Assembly: GCA_014529385.2 (NCBI GenBank)
Contig: CM043965.1
Span: 66,552,190-66,578,689 of the forward strand
Source of the DNA: Adiantum capillus-veneris
Taxonomy: Eukaryota; Streptophyta; Polypodiopsida; Polypodiales; Pteridaceae
Direction: 5' to 3'
DNA: 26,500 nucleotides
Every line of letters begins with the position of its first letter. The first letter of the stretch is position 1. Made by a program: the position numbers and the translations under genes. Under the pieces are notes generated by a model. That model saw nothing but the letters and a program-made list of their open reading frames with translations, did not search any database and was not told where the DNA came from. Of this stretch, positions 19,098 through 26,500 are shown piece by piece.

Positions 19098-21425
19098 TCA
19101 TGATTGCGTGTTACGTGCAGCCGGACTAATCGATCCTACAAAGTCTAAGCCCCACTTTTCAAATGGTTGGGTTACCTTGATGGGATGTAGAGGCATCCTA
19201 TCACTTCTTTGTGGCTTCTTGAAGCGTTGGCATTCATCACATCCCTTTGCAAAAAGTGATGCATCCTTAAACAGAGTGGGCCACCAATAGCCTGACTGTA
19301 AGATCTTTCGGGCAGTCAACTTTCCTGAAAAGTGACCACCAGCTACGCCCATGTGTGCCTCTTGTAGAATATATAAATACTCATCCTCGCGGGCACAACG
19401 TCTAAGAACATCATCTTTTCCTCTCTTATAGAGAGTTCCAGCCAGTAAGCAATAGGGTTCGTATTCCTTGATTAATTTTCGAGCTATATCTTTTCGCAGC
19501 TCTTTGGGTGGAAAACCATTAACTAAGAAGTTAACAATCTTTTCACTCCATTCAGGCATTGTCTCAACAATGAACAAAGGAGTATCAGGCAATTCATCAT
19601 CAACCCCCGTAGGAGCTTCGCCATTAGGGATACAAGATAAATGATCCGCCATGACATGTTTTCTCCGAGGCCTCACAACAACGGTGAAGTCAAACTCAAG
19701 AAGAATTAACAACCATCGTGTAATTCGATCTGTGGAACACGGCTTGTTTACCAAATATAGCAATGCTTGATGATCCACATAAGACACAAACTTGGTAGCA
19801 AGAAGGTAATAGCGAAATTTCTTTACTGCGTAAATCATAGCTAGACCTTCGCGCTCTGTAGTAGTGTAGTTCATCTCGACATCATTTAATTGGCGACTTG
19901 CAAAGCTAGTAGGGTAGTCCAATTTATGTTCTCTTGGTTGAGTTAGAACACACCCAATAGCAAAATTTGATGCATCAATATGCACATGAAAAGGTACATT
20001 CCAATCAGGTGTTCGCAGGATTGGAGCACTTGTTAGGGCCTTCTTTAATAACTCATAAGATTGATGACATTCTTCCATCCAATGAAACTCGATAAGAAGC
20101 TTGTACAATGGACGCGCTATCTCGGCAAAGTTTAAAATAAACCTTCGATAATAACCAACATGGCCCATAAATCTTTGAACTCCTTTATAGTTAGTAGGTG
20201 GTGGAAAATCGGCAATGGCTTTAATCTTACTCTCATCTATGGATATCCCGTTCTTGGACACTATACGCCCTAGAATGACTCCATGCTTAACCCAAAATTG
20301 GCATTTGAAAGGGTTCAATGAGATGCGATAAAATCTGCACCTTTCAAATATTTTTCGTAGATATAACAAATGCTTCTCCCAAGAAGAATAAACACAAAGG
20401 TCGTTTAGGAAAGCTTCACAAAACTCCCTTAGAAATTCTTTAAACGCAGTGTTTATTAATCGTTGGAATGTAGCAGGGGCATTTGTTAAGCCAAAAGCCA
20501 TAACACGAAATGCAAACACTCCAAACTCTGTGATAAAAGCAGTTTTAGCTTGGTCCTCTAATGCAATTGTGATTTGATTGTAACCAGAGTACCAATCTAA
20601 AAAGCTATAAGCTTCCTTGCCCGCAACTCTTTCAAGCACATGTTCTGAATATGGCAAGGGATAATGATCTCTCCTAGTAGCTGCATTAACTTTCTTGAGG
20701 TCCACGCACACTCTTAGTTTCCCATTCTTTTTTGACACAATGACTATTGGAGAAACCCATTCTGAGTGCTCAATAGGGTATATGAATCCACATTGGATAA
20801 GTTTTTCAATCTCCTCTTGTCCAATTTTGGCGTACTTAGGATTCATTGGATAGGGTCGTTGCTGGACGGGTTTAGCAATGTTGATCATGGGAATTGTATG
20901 TTGCACCACAGAAGGTGGAACGCCCTTCATGTCATGATATGTCCAAGCAAAGATATCCTTGTATTCCTTGAGGAGCTCCTTAAGTACAACTTCTTCAGTT
21001 TCGGTAAGGTCTTGAGCAATAAAGACTGGTTTAGACTCCTCACCTGGTTCTGCTAATTCTATCTCTTTAACTACCGCTGGACCATCATAGACTCCACTGC
21101 TTCCATTGGTAGGTATTCGTTGGGCTTTGGCATACACAACCTTTCGCTCCCCCGTGGTATAAGATTTAAAATGTTCAGGAGCCGTATGTAAGTCAGCAGG
21201 CTCTTGTCCTGACGGAGACCTTTCTTTTAGTTCTGCCTCCTTTTGTTGTTGTGCTAACTCTCGATTTTGACATCTTCTTATAGTTCGACTCAATTTCGGC
21301 TCTGTAACCTCCAATTGAGCGAGGTCAATGGGTCGCGGGCTACACCACATGACACTCTGGAGACGTTCACCCCAATTGTCTACTAGCTTTCGATGAGCAT
21401 CACATGCCCCTAGATAGCTAAGCCA
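19098..21425 (-). pseudogene. Gypsy reverse transcriptase, RNase H and integrase N-terminal part
   Basis: One long open frame, bounded upstream by TAA 21426-21428 and downstream by TGA 19098-19100; the true start is unclear because it is part of a polyprotein. RT motifs: PYPMNPKY, VSKKNGKLRVCVDLKKVN, YSFLDWYSGYNQI, FGLTNAPATFQRL and AFLNDLCVYS. The last should carry two Asp (usual F-x-D-D), but the first is Asn (codon 20403-20405). RNase H: FHVHIDASNFAIG, TTTEREGLAMIYAVKKFRYY and MADHLSC. Integrase zinc domain: HMGVAGGH...CDECQ, then WGLDFVG with the first catalytic Asp. The thumb and connection regions look normal. Confidence 0.9.
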
Positions 21426-21460
21426 TTATGCAGTAGATCTTTCCTTGTTTATCCTAGCTC

Positions 21461-24217
21461 TCACATTTGCTCGATATCGTTGTCTCTTATATGACCTTTG
21501 TTTCTTTTAAGGTTTTGATTTTGGTAAATGTTTGAACTCGACTCGCCTGATAGGTCTTCGCTTGTATCTTCTTCACTCTCATATAAATTAGCATAGATGG
21601 TCGTACTAGGCCTTGAGTGTTCAGTTTCTATACTTGGCTCACTCGATGTTTCCTCAGGTTCCGAATCCATTTCTCCCTGAGATTCCGTTTCTGATGTGTA
21701 TTGGCCTGAAGCCTTTGAGGAATCATCGGTTTCACTCTCAGATAGGTGAGCCTCTTTCTTATCATCGGATGTTACATGCGCTACACCTAACATGTTTACT
21801 GGTGCAATGTGTGGTATCTCTTCCCCATCTGGTGTTACCCAGGTTGTTCCTCTAGCTCCCCATGTATCTATAGTTGCCGCTAGGTGCACCCAATCGACAT
21901 TGTTTGACTCAGCCATTCCGGGTAGGATATCCATATAAGGAGAGTTCTCCCCAATATCCGTGTCTTCGTTACACGTGTAACAATACTGTAATGGAGCTGA
22001 GTGAATTGTTGTGTCTGATCGATTATCAATGATGAATTTATTTCCTAGAGGATGCGTTCGACCACTTAAAAGATCAACTCGAATGATAGAGTCTTGGAAT
22101 TGTAAGTAGACGTGGTTTTTGGACCAGTCATGCACCATTTTTGCTTCCCTCATGAATGGACGTCCTAAGATCATCTCAAATGACATAGGATTCTTGGAAA
22201 AATCCATAACAATGAAAGTCTGCCTTACCTTGTGTCCCAAGACCTTGATTCTGAGATCCTTTAGCATTCCAATAGGCGTAACAATAGATCCATTAGCCAT
22301 TTTTACCACTACACTTGTGACTTCAAGGTGAGGTCGCCCCATAGACTCCCAACAACTCTTTGTCACCATGCTGACTCCCGCACCACCGTCAAGGACCCCC
22401 TTTACAGTTAATCCTTTAGTAGTGATTGGTAGAGTAGCATTAGATTCATCACCTTCAAAGTATTGCCCCAACTTGTTAACGGGTACTTCAATTACAGATT
22501 CATGTCCCGCTAGGTCAGATGGTGGTGCTAAATGCTCCTCATCATTCATTACCGAGTCAAGTTTGTTCATATGTGCAAACTGTGGTAATCCGGCCTGTAA
22601 TTCTCCATTGAGGAAGGCTCGAAGAGCTGAGACTAGCTCGGGGTCTTTATATAGTTTGGACATGATGGTGGTTCTAACTTCTGAAGACATGAAATCCATC
22701 AATTTGGAAACATTTAATGGCATCTTGTGGGACGTAGGACCCTGACAAGAGAATGGTGAAGATGGAATCTCCACTTCCTCAAGGGGGTCGGGCATTCCCT
22801 CACCAAACATTCTCTCTAGTAGGAAAGGTGTGTGTCCACTTTCACATGTCCTACCCTCACTCTCTTCCCGAATGATACTGGGTATAGCTAACGGCCTGTA
22901 GTTCTTGTGAGGTTGAACTTGTGTGGGAAACATTGTGTCCGACAACTGGATATGTTTGGGTTCAGGTTCTAATGTTCGTTGAGTTTCTTCCACCAAACCC
23001 CTCAGTTGTTGGATTCGTTCAATTTCCACTGTTGGGTTTGGATATGTTCCAATCTTTCTCTTGCAATCCTCATTTTTTGTCTCTCGTGGCTTATCTTGGG
23101 GGTTCGCAACTGGGTGGTTTAACTTTGAATACTCTTTTGGTGTTCGTCGTAATTCCCTCTCGTGATCCTCCTCACTGGCTTTTTCCTTTGTAGTAACAGT
23201 TTTGGTCTCCGTGGTCTCTATCGAATCTGAGTCATCCTCAGGGTCATTCATATACACGGGATCCTCTCCTGTCCCTATGTTAGTCTTTGAACTAGGTTTT
23301 GAGCTAGAAGCATTAAGGGATTTCTTTCTTCGTGTTTTCTTCTTTCTCGCTCGGCCAATGGATGCAGCATCTCTCTCTTCGAGGATGTAATTTTGCTTTT
23401 GGAGCATTGACCGTGTGAGTGCATTCACTGGTGCTATGTTTATAGTTGGTGGTGTCCCATCAACAATCTCTATTATGTTCAATGGTGTGATTTTCGGTGC
23501 GTTTGGATTGTTAGGACACTGTGCAATCAAATGATCTATGCCACAACGATTACAAGTGAGTATTGGCATTGCCAATGCACTCCCTTGACTTGTTTGCATT
23601 AGTGCAGCATTCTTTTGCATTCTAATGGGGCACTCAGCTACTCGATGTGGTCCACCACATTCGTAGCACTGAAGAGGTGGTCTCCTGGCAAAACTATTAA
23701 TGTTTTGGCCTCTTGCTGCTAGCGCAGTAGCTTGATATACCGGTTTGATTTTTCCCCAATGGTCTTCCATATAGTACATGGGACACTCCTCAAGCATGTC
23801 GACTCCATAGGTGATACTAGAGTCTATGTCCTCTTCACAATCTACATAAGTCCTAGATGACTCGCAACCTATTTGGTTCATAGGTGTAACTCTTGGATGA
23901 GGGGGTTGCGGTCCTAGCACTGGAGGTGGCAACGGTGTGGTTTGGACCACATTTTGGGTTCTAGGGACCATGTGCTGTAATGGCAATTGTCGCTCCATGG
24001 GTGGGGTAGGCATCAATGCAGGAACTCGAGGTGAGTCTGCCCAAGCTATAGGCGGTCTATTTTCCATGATGCGTTTAAGCATTAGGCAATCCTTCGCTTG
24101 ATGGCCATACCTACCACACGCGTTACAAGTCTCGTTAAACTTTACTCTGAAAGTAGGGCATTCACTCGTAGTATGTGGGCCCAAGCAGATTGAGCACCAT
24201 TGCTGCTCCCTTCTTGG
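21461..24217 (-). pseudogene. Gypsy zinc-knuckle array, protease 1 and acidic linker
   Basis: In the same frame as gag, after TAA 24218-24220. Four CCHC knuckles are seen: CSICLGPHTTSEC just before the first Met, CNACGRYGHQAKDC, CYECGGPHRVAEC (about residue 174 from the Met at 24184) and CNRCGIDHLIAQC (about 210). A charged linker with KKKTRRKK follows. Protease 1 (about residues 590-690) has VLDGGAGVSMV as its active site, DGGA where most retropepsins have DT/SGA, and MILGRPFM near its end. A Ser/Glu-rich acidic tail ends at TGA 21461-21463. The following RT is in another frame, so either a programmed shift or decay lies between. Confidence 0.85.
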
Positions 24218-26500
24218 TTACATATGAGTGTTTTGTGGAGCACGATTACCCTTAAGGCTTTCTTGGATGGCCTTGGTGAGATCTGCCAAAGTCATCTCAG
24301 ATATCGTTTGCTCTTGCACGATTGGCTTTATCTTCATTGTCTCATGCCCTGATGCTTTAGACTTCGGCTCGGCAGACACTCTTTCTCCTGCAATCATTAA
24401 ATTATCCTCCAATTGGATTGCTTTCATGGTGACTGCTTCCCAAGTAGTGATACCTCTAATGACTAGGCCATTATAGATACTTTCATGTGGTAGTCCCCTA
24501 ATGAATCTATCGAGCAATTGGTTGTTTTTGAATCGCTCGTTTGGATTGCATCGAGAATTCAAATTCTTTAGGCGACTAATGAAGTCTCTCACGGATTCAC
24601 CTTCTTCTCGTTGGGCTTTCTGGAGCTGAGAGGCTACACCCCAAAGTACTCCCTCTTGTATGTATTCTTTTAAGAACAGTCTCCTAAGAGTAGAGTAGAT
24701 CGTTTTCTCTTCTACTCTTAAGGTTCTATACCAATCTCTAGCCTTTCCGCTTAGGGTCAAACTCAAAGCCTTACACTTATGTAGCTCATTGTGCTCTTCC
24801 AAGGAATCGCACACATGTTCAAAGACTTCCATATGCTTTCTAGCATCTCCGTCTCCACTGAATTTCTGTGTGAGCTTAGCTACTTGAACTGCGTTGCTCC
24901 TAGGCTCTCTATCAGGTGCAATACGCATGTTTTCCGCAATAGAGTGACCGATAGTTTGAGCAAATGCTGCCAAATCTTCTATTTGAGCAGGTATAATGGG
25001 TGTATGTGCTCCTAGAACCACATGTGAGATGGGAGTTGGCCTTGGCCTTGGAATACGCGCGGCTCTTGGGTCCCATATTTCGTATGGTGGTGTACCAGAC
25101 GGTGGTCCAAAGTTTACAGGCGTGGCTCTAGGCATAGGGGGTGCCTGATATGGCATGTTATTATTAAATGGCATGGCTCCACTTGTATAAGAGCTTGGAT
25201 AATGCCATTGTGTATTGTAAGCTCTTGGAATAATCGGAGGTGTAGGAGCTACATGAGGCCGAGGTACGACAGGTGCACATGATTGATACATACATGTAGG
25301 TATAGTTGGGGGCACTGTGCTACTAGGCATCGGCGCAGTGTTAACAAATGAACTCCATGGTGTACTTCTTGTCATGCTCACCACTGGGATATGCATGGTA
25401 GCCGTAGTGTCATTAAGAGAAAGATGAGCTAGATCTGGGAAGGTAAAGCAGCCACTTGTGGGCTCAGATTGTACTGAGGCTCCTAGCAAAACAACATATG
25501 GAGGATCAATGGGGCTCACTGAGGGAGTCTCCATTTGTGATAGGGTTGGTTGGTTGGCCTTTCCCGTATCCAAGAATCTCATTAGGCCTGTTGAAGGCAT
25601 GTTGATCCCTGTGTTCTGTCTTTCTAACTCGACAATCCTATGGAGGACATCACAGACTTTCTGTTGTTGCTCATTTATGCTAGTAGCACCCGATGTGGAT
25701 TGTAGAACATCTAACCAACCCACATGATAGGTGTGTCCTGTGTACCGATCAGTTAAAGCTTCTGCTTGTAGGTCATACTCCCAATTTTCGTTTAGGAATA
25801 TCCCATCTAGGCCTGGCGTGCTGGAGGTTTCCCTCGAAGTGGAAGCATTATTGCTCCCCATCGCTTGCCCCTCCGTGACTGCTACCTTGGGAGCACTCGA
25901 TTGCTCGGCTGGCATGATTGTTGTCATAGGAGCCTTTGCTTTCAGGGCTCGACTTTGTTCTAGCCTTCGTAGGTTCTCAATTTCCCTCTCCCTTGTTGCT
26001 TGCATATAGCGTTCGATCTCTTGTATTTCGGCAAGACTCCTACCATCGGGTAGTAAAACCTCAGAGGGAGATAGTCCTAAAGGATCAGGAGGTGCAGTGG
26101 ATGGAACATTCACATGCACACTCTCAAGAAGCATAGGGTCTATTTTAGGCATGAATGATGAATTTACTTCCCCACTCCCTTCATTTATTTCATTAACCGC
26201 ATGTTCGGAGCGAGTAGCTCTACTAAGGATCTCTTTTAAGCGGCTAAATACGCTGGACCCGGGCCGTGGGCCCATGGCATGCATGTCTTGACTTGAACTA
26301 TCAGGGTTTGGTGTAGGATACCCCTCCATGACTTCGTAGTCAGAGGAAGAATTAGACGCGATATGAGGATCTTGGGTTGCGCTACCTTGAGTCCCGGCCG
26401 AAGGTCCAGAACCTAGGGTGGAGGAATAATGGGTGCCCGCGTAAATGGAGGCACTACCAATATGCTCGTTCTCTAACACTCGTCCAGAGCGTAGGTTCAT
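24218..26500 (-). CDS. Gypsy Gag polyprotein (760 aa, start at window edge)
   Basis: Open from ATG at 26498-26500, MNLRSGRVLENE, a start typical of plant gypsy Gag, so this is probably the true N-terminus although sequence beyond the window cannot be checked. The first half is Ser/Pro-rich with one charged, likely helical stretch (SLAEIQEIERYMQATREREI). A Pro-rich region follows. Residues about 545-705 form the retrotransposon Gag capsid domain: KFSGDGDARKHMEVFEHVCD, LSGKARDWYRTL, LRRLFLKEYIQEG, RDFISRLKNLNSRC and LLDRFIRGLPHES. It ends at TAA 24218-24220, beyond which the zinc knuckles continue in the same frame, so the stop is either decay or a read-through site. Confidence 0.85.
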   Translation of the reverse strand: MNLRSGRVLENEHIGSASIYAGTHYSSTLGSGPSAGTQGSATQDPHIASNSSSDYEVMEGYPTPNPDSSSQDMHAMGPRPGSSVFSRLKEILSRATRSEHAVNEINEGSGEVNSSFMPKIDPMLLESVHVNVPSTAPPDPLGLSPSEVLLPDGRSLAEIQEIERYMQATREREIENLRRLEQSRALKAKAPMTTIMPAEQSSAPKVAVTEGQAMGSNNASTSRETSSTPGLDGIFLNENWEYDLQAEALTDRYTGHTYHVGWLDVLQSTSGATSINEQQQKVCDVLHRIVELERQNTGINMPSTGLMRFLDTGKANQPTLSQMETPSVSPIDPPYVVLLGASVQSEPTSGCFTFPDLAHLSLNDTTATMHIPVVSMTRSTPWSSFVNTAPMPSSTVPPTIPTCMYQSCAPVVPRPHVAPTPPIIPRAYNTQWHYPSSYTSGAMPFNNNMPYQAPPMPRATPVNFGPPSGTPPYEIWDPRAARIPRPRPTPISHVVLGAHTPIIPAQIEDLAAFAQTIGHSIAENMRIAPDREPRSNAVQVAKLTQKFSGDGDARKHMEVFEHVCDSLEEHNELHKCKALSLTLSGKARDWYRTLRVEEKTIYSTLRRLFLKEYIQEGVLWGVASQLQKAQREEGESVRDFISRLKNLNSRCNPNERFKNNQLLDRFIRGLPHESIYNGLVIRGITTWEAVTMKAIQLEDNLMIAGERVSAEPKSKASGHETMKIKPIVQEQTISEMTLADLTKAIQESLKGNRAPQNTHM

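Larger units (their letters stand above)
17286..26500 (-). mobile_element. Ty3/gypsy LTR retrotransposon, partial, with a second retropepsin after integrase
   Basis: The coding order on the minus strand is gag, four zinc knuckles, protease 1, RT, RNase H, integrase, protease-like 2 and WVPK repeats. Protease-RT-RNase H-integrase is the Ty3/gypsy order. The gag start coincides with the window edge, so the 5' LTR and PBS are outside. On the 3' side the sequence joins the PBS of copia copy 2 with no room for a gypsy LTR, so the 3' LTR is missing. More than 9.2 kb of internal sequence makes it a large element. It carries several in-frame stops, at least one frameshift in integrase and an altered RT catalytic motif. 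Confidence 0.88.

Noticed and set aside
21350-26500. Plus-strand ORFs opposite the gypsy coding regions
   Set aside because: These are antisense shadows of long, motif-bearing minus-strand frames.

Overview
The window is plant nuclear DNA made almost entirely of transposable elements in several states of decay. The evidence is a Ty1/copia element with a tRNA-iMet primer site, a hAT transposase of the BED/DUF659 type, and a very long Ty3/gypsy element whose gag starts MNLRSGR. No host housekeeping gene, rRNA or tRNA gene was seen. The species cannot be named from this; a large, repeat-rich land-plant genome is as far as the sequence goes.

Layout. (1) About 228-9395 looks like one degenerate hAT transposon on the + strand. 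It has arrays of a TGTG...CACA motif at its left (228-775) and, inverted, at its right (8503-9386), a broken transposase (1056-1214, continuing at 6396-7838) and an unexplained minus-strand ORF (7690-8245). (2) A complete but inactivated copia element (1215-6390, minus strand) sits inside the BED zinc-finger codons of that transposase. It has 227-bp LTRs, a GTACC target duplication, PBS and PPT. (3) 9525-10740 is a fragment of a gypsy-type element on the + strand: integrase C-terminus, then a retropepsin-like domain, then WVPK repeats. (4) 11100-14760 is non-coding and holds an array of roughly 285-bp units, each with a near-perfect palindrome. (5) 14770-15337 is a broken unidentified ORF. (6) 15338-17285 is a second, internally deleted copia copy of the same family with only its 3' LTR. 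It stops at its primer-binding site and abuts (7) the gypsy element, 17286-26500 on the minus strand, whose order is gag, zinc knuckles plus protease 1, RT, RNase H, integrase, then a second retropepsin domain and WVPK repeats.

The most notable observation is the architecture of (7) and (3). Two clearly diverged copies both carry a retropepsin-like domain with its own D-T/S-(G)-A site directly downstream of the integrase GPY/F module, followed by spaced W-V/I-P-K motifs. In (7) this comes on top of the ordinary protease between gag and RT. The repetition of the same order in two copies argues that it is a heritable feature of the family and not an accidental nesting. Almost every coding region here contains stops, frameshifts or lost catalytic residues, so these are fossils of the systems, not working copies.
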